A stretch of 28,546 nt of DNA, taken from IMG/VR virus record IMGVR_UViG_3300020548_000028, positions 1-28,546 of that record; one strand, given 5' to 3'. The DNA is from a virus. Positions 1 to 5,708 of this stretch are shown piece after piece. The notes beneath the pieces were generated by a model. It was not told where the DNA came from. It worked only from the letters and a program-made list of their open reading frames with translations, and ran no database searches. Position 1 is the first letter of the stretch, and each line of letters opens with the position of its first letter. A program made the position numbers and the translations under genes.

Positions 1-242
1 CTCTTTGCTACCACAGTTTTGTATTCTGTATATCCTTGTGAATGATAAAGTGTAGCCTGTGACTGGAACTGATCCAATGTATCAAGTGCCTGGATAAGAC
101 CTCTCTCAATATGGACTTCATAGAATGCAGTCCTTACTCCATCTGCTCTATCATTTGATAGAAAGTCCTTGAATGCTTTTGTCTGTTCAGGGATGTTGAT
201 AACACCATTGTTACCTTTCACTTTTGCGCTATATGTTTCCAT
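1..242 (-). CDS. Hypothetical protein, 3' end cut by the window edge
   Basis: Reading leftward from ATG at 242-240, the frame stays open for 80 codons to the window edge, so the C-terminus is missing. The protein begins METYSAKVKGNNGVINIPEQ and continues as a mostly helical soluble sequence with no signal peptide or membrane segment. I do not recognise the family. It lies downstream of a strong Bacteroidota-type promoter (267-298) whose -33 box overlaps the stop codon of the neighbouring gene. It therefore appears to be separately transcribed and belongs with the small leftward genes that probably act early in infection. One of only five CpG dinucleotides in the window lies in its fifth and sixth codons (AGC GCA). 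Confidence 0.7.
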   Translation of the reverse strand, partial: METYSAKVKGNNGVINIPEQTKAFKDFLSNDRADGVRTAFYEVHIERGLIQALDTLDQFQSQATLYHSQGYTEYKTVVAK

Positions 243-266
243 TTTATTGTGTGTTTTTGTTATATT

Positions 267-298
267 CAAATATAAGGAACTTTTTTGATTCTATCAAA
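267..298 (-). promoter_or_regulatory. Bacteroidota-type promoter P1 (-33 TTTG / -7 TATATTTG)
   Basis: On the minus strand TTTG (298-295) is followed by a 20-nt spacer and TATATTTG (274-267). This matches the known Bacteroidota primary sigma consensus TTTG-N(19-21)-TAnnTTTG. The start codon of the leftward gene is at 242, leaving a short A-rich leader. The -33 box overlaps the stop codon of the preceding gene. Two near-identical copies occur at 774-805 and 1102-1133, with the same spacer length. Confidence 0.75.
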
Positions 299-743
299 GA
301 TTATTCCAATAATCTGCAACTTTTTCTGTTGCATTTTCTTTCCACACTTTTTCAACTTCAACTCTTTTTGCTTTGAGTTTTTTGTTATTCCAACCAATAG
401 CATATTCCATATCATCATATGGATAAATCTCTGGGTGGATCATAGCAAACCATGCTTTGAAGTTTTCTCTGCTTATCTCACCCTGTCTTACACAGAATAA
501 ACCATGTTCATCAAACAACTTGTTGATACCATCAACTATCATTTGTTTGGTCAATCTATTTGAGAAGTGTTCAGAGTATAGACCTGGTTTTGGTATCAAA
601 TCAACTTCTGTATTTTTATACTTTGCTATTTGTTTCTGTAACTCAACATCTACTGGTTGTAACTCACAACAATAGAAATCACATAAGTAGTCAATATGTG
701 TGTCTAATAAATAAACCTGTCTCATTTTCTCTGTCTTGCTCAT
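294..743 (-). CDS. Hypothetical small leftward protein (149 aa)
   Basis: The protein is soluble, with no signal peptide or membrane segment, and I do not recognise its family. It begins MSKTEKMRQVYLLDTHIDYL; a second methionine at residue 7 is an alternative start. The N-terminal third has a Cys pair (FYCCEL). The middle contains a KQMIVDGINKLFDEHGL stretch that looks helical, and the C-terminus is basic and helical, ending in WNNL. It sits between two similar small leftward genes and has its own promoter immediately upstream (774-805). Individually promoted, non-homologous small proteins are typical of phage early genes that modify the host, but this role is an inference from context only. 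Confidence 0.7.
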   Translation of the reverse strand: MSKTEKMRQVYLLDTHIDYLCDFYCCELQPVDVELQKQIAKYKNTEVDLIPKPGLYSEHFSNRLTKQMIVDGINKLFDEHGLFCVRQGEISRENFKAWFAMIHPEIYPYDDMEYAIGWNNKKLKAKRVEVEKVWKENATEKVADYWNNL

Positions 744-773
744 AATATAAAGTTTTTAGGGTTTTTGTATATT

Positions 774-805
774 CAAATATAAGGATTCTTTTCTAATGGA
801 CCAAA
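774..805 (-). promoter_or_regulatory. Bacteroidota-type promoter P2
   Basis: TTTG (805-802), a 20-nt spacer and TATATTTG (781-774) read on the minus strand, about 30 nt before the ATG at 743. The region just downstream of the -7 box is nearly the same as in P1 and P3 (AATATACAAAAAC), while the spacer is more divergent than between P1 and P3. The promoter starts at the end of the neighbouring gene. Confidence 0.75.
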
Positions 806-808
806 TGA

Positions 809-1072
809 TTACAACTTATTTTCAATATGGTTATTCCAGATAGAGTGTAGACCTTCCTCATATTCAAAAGTATTTGAGTATGATTTGTAGAGTCTATCCA
901 TATCTTTGATAAAGGATTTCACTTCTTTCTTATCAAGAAGTGAAATCAACTCATCAACTATCTCAGTAACTTTTTCTTTATCAGAAGTCCATTCAACACT
1001 AACAGGGAAGTTATAGGATACAGTGTAATATACACATTCAAAGTATTCTCTTGTTGTTTTATACATTTTCAT
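809..1072 (-). CDS. Hypothetical small leftward protein (87 aa)
   Basis: I chose the ATG at 1072 (MKMYKTTREYF), giving 87 residues. The frame can be extended upstream to 1132, but that extension translates through promoter P3 and so would not be in the transcript. The product is small, acidic in its second half (DEEGL-like segments, KEKVTEIVDELISLLDKKEV) and predicted to be largely helical after an aromatic-rich N-terminus (EYFECVYYTVSYNF). The family is not recognised. Like its neighbours it is separately promoted, has no Shine-Dalgarno sequence, and probably belongs to an early, accessory set. The stop lies about 3 nt from the P2 -33 box. Confidence 0.65.
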   Translation of the reverse strand: MKMYKTTREYFECVYYTVSYNFPVSVEWTSDKEKVTEIVDELISLLDKKEVKSFIKDMDRLYKSYSNTFEYEEGLHSIWNNHIENKL

Positions 1073-1101
1073 AATGGAGAGTTTTTGTGTTTTTGTATAT
1101 T

Positions 1102-1133
1102 CAAATATAAGGAACTTTTCTGATTCTACCAAA
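1102..1133 (-). promoter_or_regulatory. Bacteroidota-type promoter P3
   Basis: On the minus strand TTTG (1133-1130), a 20-nt spacer and TATATTTG (1109-1102). The sequence is almost the same as P1 through the spacer (GAATC, then AAAAGTTCCT before the -7 box). The downstream ATG is at 1072. Its presence fixes the start of the gene at 809-1072, because the longer frame would run through the promoter. Confidence 0.75.
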
Positions 1134-1134
1134 C

Positions 1135-1575
1135 TTATTGTAAGTTTTCATCAACCCATTTGTCAAACTCCTCTTTATCTTTTTTAGAGTCTCTGAAAAC
1201 CTCATCAATCTTTTTTTCTCTGTTTTCACTTATCAACCACTGGATTATCTCAACTGATAAACTGGTAATAACCTTATCATAAAGAAGTGGTTTCATTATG
1301 TGTTGGTTGTCATTGAAGTTATGCCAGAAATCTTTACTGAAACCACCATTGATATACTGTGAGTTTGTATCCTCATCATCTATTGTCATACAGACAACCT
1401 CATCAATCCAGTGTGTATTTGAACCATCACTGAACTTAGAAATCATTTCATCTATTCCAATACCAAGTTCAAACTCCTCAGTATCTAAGAATACTCTTTC
1501 TTTCATTGTTTCCAATGCCCTTACTGGTATGATGTCAGCAAAAACACCAATAACCTTTTCTAACTTGTTTTCCAT
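1135..1575 (-). CDS. Hypothetical leftward protein (146 aa)
   Basis: Soluble, acidic protein starting MENKLEKVIGVFADIIPVRA, with an acidic centre (IGIDEMISKF, MTIDDEDTNS) and a strongly charged helical C-terminus (ENREKKIDEVFRDSKKDKEE). No recognised domain, signal peptide or membrane segment. It is the first gene of the leftward cluster and is divergent from the rightward zinc-ribbon gene at 1653; the 77-nt region between them must contain both start signals. A TATATTTG box lies 21 nt upstream of the ATG but a matching -33 TTTG is not at the usual distance. Its stop is followed at once by promoter P3. Confidence 0.7.
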   Translation of the reverse strand: MENKLEKVIGVFADIIPVRALETMKERVFLDTEEFELGIGIDEMISKFSDGSNTHWIDEVVCMTIDDEDTNSQYINGGFSKDFWHNFNDNQHIMKPLLYDKVITSLSVEIIQWLISENREKKIDEVFRDSKKDKEEFDKWVDENLQ

Positions 1576-1595
1576 ATCATTTATTATTTATACAA

Positions 1596-1603
1596 CAAAT
1601 ATA
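1596..1603 (-). promoter_or_regulatory. Candidate -7 box (TATATTTG) for the 1135-1575 gene
   Basis: The minus strand reads TATATTTG here, identical to the -7 boxes of P1-P3, 21 nt before the ATG at 1575. No TTTG occurs 20 nt further upstream, so this is either a weaker promoter or one needing an activator in the 77-nt divergent intergenic region. Confidence 0.4.
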
Positions 1604-1652
1604 CAAAAAATAACTATAAAAACTATAATATACACTAAAAAATAAAAAAAAT

Positions 1653-2372
1653 ATGGCAAGAACACAGAGAGATCCTAAAACAGATGAGGAACTGATTGAA
1701 TGGATCAAGTCAAAAAAGACAATAAAAGAGTTGAGAATGGATAACTATGCTCACTATCAACAGTGTATCAAAAGAGGGTTGAAAGGATACTTTCCAGAAA
1801 AAATGACTTCACAGTTGAAATACACAGATGAGGAACTGATTGAGTGGATTGAATCATTTGATACTATTGGTGAAATGAGAAATGATAGTTACAACAAATA
1901 TACTGTCTCAAAAAGAAGGAAACTCAACAAATACTTTCCAAAGAAAAGGACCAGGTGTGGCAACATTGCTGGTGTAGAAGCAGCAAAAGAACCAAAAGTG
2001 GTTAGAGAAAGGAAAATGAAACCTGTAAAGGAAACACCAGAACCTACACCAGTAGAGAAAGTAGAGAGAACAAAGAAAATGTATAAAGGAATGAATCTAA
2101 ATGATGGAAACATTCTATGTGGTAGGTGTCTTGAAACAAAACCAAAGAGCAATAGCAGGTTGATATGCTATACCTGCCAGAAAGTTATTGCATCAAACAC
2201 AACAAGAGGTATAGACACAAACAAGTTCAATGTAAAGGATTACTTTTGTCATACAAAGATTGTTGATGGTGGTAGAGAGTTCCATATAGATCTAAGGACT
2301 GATGAGAGAACACAGGAATACCTAACATTGATTGGTTATGGATTCATATTCAAAGAGGAGTATGATGTCTAA
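1653..2372 (+). CDS. Zinc-ribbon protein with two tandem N-terminal repeats (239 aa)
   Basis: Residues 10-48 and 58-96 are two copies of one unit that starts TDEELIEWI and ends GYFPEK or KYFPKK. Between lie a conserved TI..(L/M)R.D.Y core and a basic patch. Short repeats of this kind occur beside phage nucleases and look like small helical DNA-binding units; that function is an inference. A Pro/Lys/Glu-rich linker (residues 110-140) follows, then a zinc-ribbon-like C156-GR-C159 ... C172-YT-C175 with a 12-residue gap. The rest (residues 180-239) is unassigned. The start ATG follows the A-rich leader AAAAAATAAAAAAAATATG. Its stop is followed within 10 nt by a terminator hairpin, so it may be a single-gene unit. 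A regulator or replication accessory protein is plausible. Confidence 0.75.
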   Translation: MARTQRDPKTDEELIEWIKSKKTIKELRMDNYAHYQQCIKRGLKGYFPEKMTSQLKYTDEELIEWIESFDTIGEMRNDSYNKYTVSKRRKLNKYFPKKRTRCGNIAGVEAAKEPKVVRERKMKPVKETPEPTPVEKVERTKKMYKGMNLNDGNILCGRCLETKPKSNSRLICYTCQKVIASNTTRGIDTNKFNVKDYFCHTKIVDGGREFHIDLRTDERTQEYLTLIGYGFIFKEEYDV

Positions 2373-2376
2373 GAAC

Positions 2377-2400
2377 AGACACTCTTGGTGAGTGTCTTTC
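2377..2400 (+). terminator. Rho-independent terminator-like hairpin
   Basis: AGACACTC (2377-2384), loop TTGGT, GAGTGTCT (2390-2397), then TTTC. An 8-bp perfect stem begins 4 nt after the stop codon at 2370-2372. The T tract is short, so efficiency is uncertain. Confidence 0.6.
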
Positions 2401-2436
2401 CACTCAGAGTCTGGTATGTGGTGGGTAACAAAATAT

Positions 2437-2460
2437 ATTATTATTATTATTATTATTATT
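2437..2460 (+). repeat. (ATT)8 microsatellite, possible unwinding element
   Basis: Eight uninterrupted ATT units lie inside a longer AT-only run from about 2430. It abuts the repeated element at 2460-2484 and the inverted repeat at 2475-2513, in the 207-nt gap before the polymerase-like gene. AT-rich tracts beside dyads upstream of replication genes often mark origins; this is suggestive only. Confidence 0.6.
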
Positions 2461-2484
2461 ATATCATGATACTCTTATACACTT
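2460..2484 (+). repeat. 25-bp intergenic element, copy 1
   Basis: A 25-nt segment beginning TATATCATG and ending CTCTTATACACTT. It recurs at 13789-13813 with a single mismatch (A versus T at the tenth base). Both copies follow an AT-only run and lie a short distance upstream of a plus-strand gene. It contains no CpG and no open reading frame. Confidence 0.7.
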
Positions 2485-2513
2485 TGAAAAAAAACAAAAG
2501 GGGAAGTGTATAA
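2475..2513 (+). repeat. 10-bp perfect inverted repeat, possible hairpin or protein-binding dyad
   Basis: TTATACACTT (2475-2484) and its exact complement AAGTGTATAA (2504-2513) are separated by a 19-nt A-rich loop ending GGGG. The left arm is the end of the repeated 25-bp element. There is no following T tract, so it is not a typical terminator. It may be an operator or an origin-binding site for the adjacent replication gene. Confidence 0.5.
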
Positions 2514-2514
2514 T

Positions 2515-2537
2515 ATAATATATACAATATGTATAAC
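2515..2537 (+). promoter_or_regulatory. TATAC-N5-GTATA dyad, copy before the polymerase-like gene
   Basis: ATAATA, then TATAC (2521-2525), AATAT, GTATA (2531-2535) and AC. The 23-nt segment matches the one at 5635-5657 upstream of TerS in 21 positions, the two differences being inside the dyad spacer. It lies 42 nt before the ATG at 2580. A phage-specific promoter or operator is likely, given the same dyad before TerS and the capsid gene. Confidence 0.5.
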
Positions 2538-2579
2538 TTACTTGGAAGTGAGTAACACACAAAAAACAATACACACATT

Positions 2580-3611
2580 ATGAAAACAATCAAGATTGGA
2601 AAAGAGTTAGATTATATCCTCTCTCTACAAAAGAGGAAAGATGCCAAACATAGAATCATAAAGGTATATGATGCCCTCCTGTATAAAAATACAAAGTCAG
2701 ATAAGAAAGGATACTTTCAATGTCCATCACTATACTTATATAAGGTCTCACCTAAATACTTCAAAGTTATTGACCTACTGAAAAAACACAAGATCATAGA
2801 TTACTTATCATATAACTATGATGATAAAGATTTATTTGACATCAAAAGAAAAAAGTTCTACCACACAGAACAAGGAGTGTGTATGAGTTACAAGTTTCTT
2901 ATTGACATAGAGAATGGTTATGACTATGAAATAACAACAGACTTCTCAAAACTATATGAAGGTGAGAAATGGTATTGGAAAACAAGATACTCATTGCTAC
3001 AACTAAACTTTCCATCAGATGGTCTCCTGATAAAGAGAGATTCATTCAGTAGGAGACTACACACAAGCATAACTGGCAACATTGGTGATGGTGGATCTTA
3101 CAAAGACCTACTATCTGGTGGTGAATACTGGTCTATTGATGCAAAGACCTGTCAACCAAGATTACTTTGGTTACACCTAAAAGAGATAGGACTACAAGAT
3201 GATAAACTGAATGAGGTATTTGAGAATAACATTGACTTTTATGAATATGTAATGAAAAGAACACCATCAATAGGTGATAGAGATGATGCAAAGGAAGTAT
3301 TTACATCCTGGATAAATGGAAATGGGTATATTGATTCTGAAAAAGCAACCATAAGAGACATATTCTCAACAGCAAATGAGTTCATAAAAAAATATAAAAC
3401 AGACAACTATAAGAATGTTTGTAGGTTGTTACAATACAAAGAAGCAACCATATTCATAGATGACCTACTCAACAACATTGACTTGGAGTTCTGTCTTACA
3501 GTCCATGATTCTCTCATAGTAAAGAAAGAGGATGTAGAATATGCCCTAAACTTCTGTAAAGAAAAATACCCTGAAATGGTATTCATAGCCAAAGAAATAG
3601 CAAGGGACTAA
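2580..3611 (+). CDS. Minimal palm-domain polymerase-like replication protein (343 aa)
   Basis: The C-terminal half carries the signature motifs of family A DNA polymerases and T7-type single-subunit RNA polymerases, in order. Motif A is YWSIDAKTCQPR with D187. An O-helix-like R234-DDA-K238 (R-x3-K) is followed by F241 and an NGNGY turn. Motif C is LTVHDSLIV with H309-D310. HDS rather than HDE is typical of T7-like RNA polymerases. At 343 residues it has no room for an exonuclease domain. The N-terminal 120 residues (a YFQCPS..YL..SPKYFKVIDLLKK.KII segment followed by beta-rich sequence) resemble a winged-helix DNA-binding domain. It probably acts in replication as a polymerase, primase-polymerase or initiator. 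It lies directly downstream of an AT-rich dyad region and is followed by a GIY-YIG gene. The polymerase assignment is from motifs only; DNA versus RNA product is open. Confidence 0.6.
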   Translation: MKTIKIGKELDYILSLQKRKDAKHRIIKVYDALLYKNTKSDKKGYFQCPSLYLYKVSPKYFKVIDLLKKHKIIDYLSYNYDDKDLFDIKRKKFYHTEQGVCMSYKFLIDIENGYDYEITTDFSKLYEGEKWYWKTRYSLLQLNFPSDGLLIKRDSFSRRLHTSITGNIGDGGSYKDLLSGGEYWSIDAKTCQPRLLWLHLKEIGLQDDKLNEVFENNIDFYEYVMKRTPSIGDRDDAKEVFTSWINGNGYIDSEKATIRDIFSTANEFIKKYKTDNYKNVCRLLQYKEATIFIDDLLNNIDLEFCLTVHDSLIVKKEDVEYALNFCKEKYPEMVFIAKEIARD

Positions 3612-3658
3612 ACAAAATATAATATATAACTATAATAACTATAAAATAAAAAAAGAAT

Positions 3659-4165
3659 ATGGAATACAAGATTTATGCACTGAAAGATCCAACAGACAAC
3701 CTGATAAAGTATGTTGGAGTATCTAAGAATGTTGACATTAGATACAAACAACACTATTACTCAAAAGATGTAAGAGACAACAACCTTTGGATTGCTGACC
3801 TCAAATCAAAGAACCTAAAACCAGAACTCATTATCCTTGAAACATTGGATTCTGATGACAGAAATGTTGCATTGAATAGAGAAAGATTCTACATTGACCA
3901 ATATAAAGGAACTATTTGGAACATTGATGGAACTGGAAAGGAAAGAGGTAAGACAAAAAACAAATACACAACCATTTGCATTGATACAGAGATCAAATCA
4001 GAACTTGATAAGGTTATGATTGAAACAGGAAAGAAAATGACTTACAATGAGATTCTACAATACCTTATTGATTTCTACAATGAAGCAAATGAGGAGGATG
4101 ACTTTGTCCAGAGAATGATGGATGGAGATATGATTGATGATGGACCAGAGACATTTGACTTCTAA
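3659..4165 (+). CDS. GIY-YIG endonuclease with C-terminal ribbon-helix-helix-like domain (168 aa)
   Basis: The N-terminus is a GIY-YIG nuclease domain. A degenerate KIY (residues 4-6) and YVG (18-20) form the first strand pair, the catalytic arginine is R28 (DIRYKQH), the metal-binding glutamate is E76 (RERFYI), and a conserved asparagine is N88 (WNIDG). After a short Gly/Lys linker, residues 103-142 (TTICIDTEIKSELDKV...MTYNEILQYLID) have the strand-helix-helix pattern of a MetJ/Arc-type DNA-binding domain. The end is acidic. It could be a free-standing homing-type nuclease, a host DNA degradation enzyme or a recombination nuclease. The gene follows the polymerase-like gene by 47 nt, with an A-rich leader before the ATG. 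Confidence 0.85.
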   Translation: MEYKIYALKDPTDNLIKYVGVSKNVDIRYKQHYYSKDVRDNNLWIADLKSKNLKPELIILETLDSDDRNVALNRERFYIDQYKGTIWNIDGTGKERGKTKNKYTTICIDTEIKSELDKVMIETGKKMTYNEILQYLIDFYNEANEEDDFVQRMMDGDMIDDGPETFDF

Positions 4166-4182
4166 CCATAAACAATCCACAC

Positions 4183-4209
4183 TTTCCTTTTTACACATTT
4201 AGAAGGAAA
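4183..4209 (+). terminator. Possible weak terminator hairpin
   Basis: TTTCCTT (4183-4189) pairs exactly with AAGGAAA (4203-4209) across a 13-nt loop, 18 nt after the stop of the GIY-YIG gene. What follows is ATATATAAAAG, not a T tract, so it may instead be an mRNA processing or stability structure. Confidence 0.3.
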
Positions 4210-4235
4210 TATATAAAAGAAAAAACAAACACACA

Positions 4236-4919
4236 ATGAAAAAAGACATTATCAAAAAAGCAGAGATAAGAGAAAGAGATGTAGTTTCTTTCAACTTACA
4301 AAACCTGGGTATAACAGAAGTTATATTCTCAGAGATAGGTTCATTCTCACCTTGGGACCTGAAATACAAAAGAGATGGTGATTGGTTTGCATGTAATGTA
4401 AAGGTGTTTCAACACACCTCAGACAAACCATATGACTTTATGAAATGGAATAGTTCCTGGAAAACAAATCCTATTGAAGGACACCCAGTAAAGAGAACTG
4501 TTCTGGAAAGACTTATGACCATATCAATGACAGAAACATTCCAGGACTCACAGACTATCAAAATAGATGACAGCAATAGTTTTGAGGATACATTCACAAA
4601 CTATTACAGACCAAGTATGTTATACTTATTCTCTGATGGTGTTGCATTAGAATGGATGATTGATGAACTACCAATCTCCTGGGATCCTGTGAATGTAGGA
4701 TTCAAATCAAAACACTTTGTAGGTGCTTGGAATCCTAAAACACAAGAGGATTGGACACCAGTCTTACAACAGTTCTATGGTTTGAAACCAGAACTTGCTA
4801 ACAGATATGAATGGAAAGAACCTACAAGACAACTGAAATCTTGGAGAAATGAGGATTGCCCTTCTTTCACCAAAAAACAAGAATACTTACAATCACTTAC
4901 TGATCCAAAAATGAAATAA
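4236..4919 (+). CDS. Hypothetical protein, faint resemblance to PD-(D/E)XK nucleases (227 aa)
   Basis: No family recognised with confidence. Near the N-terminus, residues 38-60 read SPWDLKYKRDGDW...NVKVFQH. With E33 upstream this is the layout E ... PWDL ... x-V-K seen in PD-(D/E)XK nuclease folds, but the acidic residue of the final xVK motif is Asn54 here, so catalytic activity is doubtful. The rest is rich in Trp and aromatic residues (WSSWKT-like, YEWKEPTRQLKSWRNED) and contains no membrane segment. It begins a new reading frame after a possible hairpin and ends 5 nt before the next ATG, so it is probably co-transcribed with the gene at 4925. An accessory DNA-metabolism role is only a guess. 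Confidence 0.6.
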   Translation: MKKDIIKKAEIRERDVVSFNLQNLGITEVIFSEIGSFSPWDLKYKRDGDWFACNVKVFQHTSDKPYDFMKWNSSWKTNPIEGHPVKRTVLERLMTISMTETFQDSQTIKIDDSNSFEDTFTNYYRPSMLYLFSDGVALEWMIDELPISWDPVNVGFKSKHFVGAWNPKTQEDWTPVLQQFYGLKPELANRYEWKEPTRQLKSWRNEDCPSFTKKQEYLQSLTDPKMK

Positions 4920-4924
4920 TATGA

Positions 4925-5233
4925 ATGTTAGACTACACAGAAAAGGAACTGGTTGATTATGATACCTACCTAAAAACAGTAAAAAAGAGAATACAAAAAC
5001 TAAATACTCTAACTGACACATATGTTCTAATCTCACAGATTGACATTGAGAATGTAAAACAATCAAAGGATGATAAGGGAAAGTGGGAGTTCCTATACAA
5101 GATTGAAACAGGAACAAAGTTTGTAGATTATCAACAATCAATGGGTTTGATAAAATACACAGACTTCCATACTTGGAAAAAGGAAAAAACACAAAAAATC
5201 AGAGATCAAAAACTCAAACTTCTTGGAATATGA
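4925..5233 (+). CDS. Hypothetical charged helical protein (102 aa)
   Basis: Short, strongly charged protein: an N-terminal helical segment (KELVDYDTYLKTVKKRIQKL), a central hydrophobic strand-like part (DTYVLISQIDIENV) and a Lys-rich C-terminus (KKEKTQKIRDQKLKLLGI). Not recognised. I used the ATG at 4925; the ATG four bases earlier is in a different frame and is closed within 12 codons. The gap to the preceding stop is 5 nt, which implies one operon. A terminator follows about 50 nt after its stop, so it ends this transcription unit. Confidence 0.6.
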   Translation: MLDYTEKELVDYDTYLKTVKKRIQKLNTLTDTYVLISQIDIENVKQSKDDKGKWEFLYKIETGTKFVDYQQSMGLIKYTDFHTWKKEKTQKIRDQKLKLLGI

Positions 5234-5282
5234 CAATATAAATAATGTGAGAACATCTACTAATACTCACTTTATTCATTCT

Positions 5283-5315
5283 AAAACCTCTTGATAAACT
5301 TCAAGAGGTTTTTTT
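5283..5315 (+). terminator. Strong rho-independent terminator
   Basis: AAAACCTCTTG (5283-5293), an 8-nt loop, CAAGAGGTTTT (5302-5312), with the T tract running to 5315. The 11-bp perfect stem runs into seven Ts, the clearest intrinsic terminator in the window. It separates the operon ending at 5233 from the gene at 5335. A smaller hairpin GTGAG/CTCAC (5247-5270) precedes it. The A run on the left side means it could also work leftward. Confidence 0.85.
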
Positions 5316-5334
5316 ATATTTTGAAAAAAACATT

Positions 5335-5616
5335 ATGAAAATAGAAACCATAATGGAGCAGTGGGAGGAATACATAATGGATAGAACATTACTCCTTGTG
5401 TCAAGTGTAGAGAATGAGGACTATGAGTTCTCACAGATTATGAAAGATGAGATTGACAAGAAAGTCAGTGATCTTGCCAAGTTACTACAAGATAACAAAC
5501 TCACAACATTGGACCACCATTCAGTAGTTGAGCAACTCAATAAGAGGACTCACCTTCATATGAAAGAGTGGTATGATATACTGGAAGTTCCTGATGAAAA
5601 AAGAGCAAGTTTTTAG
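5335..5616 (+). CDS. Hypothetical helical protein (93 aa)
   Basis: Predicted all-helical, acidic protein (MKIETIMEQWEEYIMDRTLL ... DEIDKKVSDLAKLLQDNK ... MKEWYDILEVPDEKRASF) with no cysteines, membrane segment or recognised motif. It starts 20 nt after the T tract of the terminator, so either it has its own promoter overlapping the terminator (the intervening TATATTTTG resembles a -7 box) or it depends on read-through. It is the last gene before the intergenic region that leads into TerS. Function unknown. Confidence 0.6.
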   Translation: MKIETIMEQWEEYIMDRTLLLVSSVENEDYEFSQIMKDEIDKKVSDLAKLLQDNKLTTLDHHSVVEQLNKRTHLHMKEWYDILEVPDEKRASF

Positions 5617-5624
5617 CAAGAGAC

Positions 5625-5635
5625 ATTATAGATAA
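5625..5635 (+). repeat. 11-bp direct repeat ATTATAGATAA, copy 1
   Basis: Identical to 5677-5687, 52 bp downstream. Each copy is followed shortly by an ATATAC sequence, so a promoter-operator unit may be partly duplicated upstream of TerS. Confidence 0.45.
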
Positions 5636-5657
5636 TAATATATACTTTATGTATAAC
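5635..5657 (+). promoter_or_regulatory. TATAC-N5-GTATA dyad, copy before TerS
   Basis: ATAATA, then TATAC (5641-5645), TTTAT, GTATA (5651-5655) and AC. Matches the motif at 2515-2537 except for two bases in the spacer. The ATG of TerS is at 5709. It lies between the two copies of the ATTATAGATAA repeat. Confidence 0.5.
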
Positions 5658-5676
5658 AATGTAAAATGAGTGAGTT

Positions 5677-5687
5677 ATTATAGATAA
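5677..5687 (+). repeat. 11-bp direct repeat ATTATAGATAA, copy 2
   Basis: Exact copy of 5625-5635, followed by AAATATACTAAAATAAAA and the TerS start codon at 5709. The spacing (52 bp, about five helical turns) would place both copies on the same DNA face. Confidence 0.45.
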
Positions 5688-5708
5688 AAATATACTAAAA
5701 TAAAAAAA

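Noticed and set aside
285-745. Plus-strand open frames opposite the leftward genes
   Set aside because: Low-complexity Phe/Ile/Ser translations mirroring the minus-strand coding frames; no leaders or promoters on that strand.
809-1132. Longer 107-residue form of the gene at 809-1072
   Set aside because: The extra N-terminal codons translate through promoter P3 (-33 and -7 boxes), which would not be in the mRNA; the ATG at 1072 follows the promoter at a normal distance.
2437-2460. (ATT)8 as a CRISPR or tRNA-related repeat
   Set aside because: Simple trinucleotide microsatellite with no spacers and no structure; kept only as a possible unwinding element.
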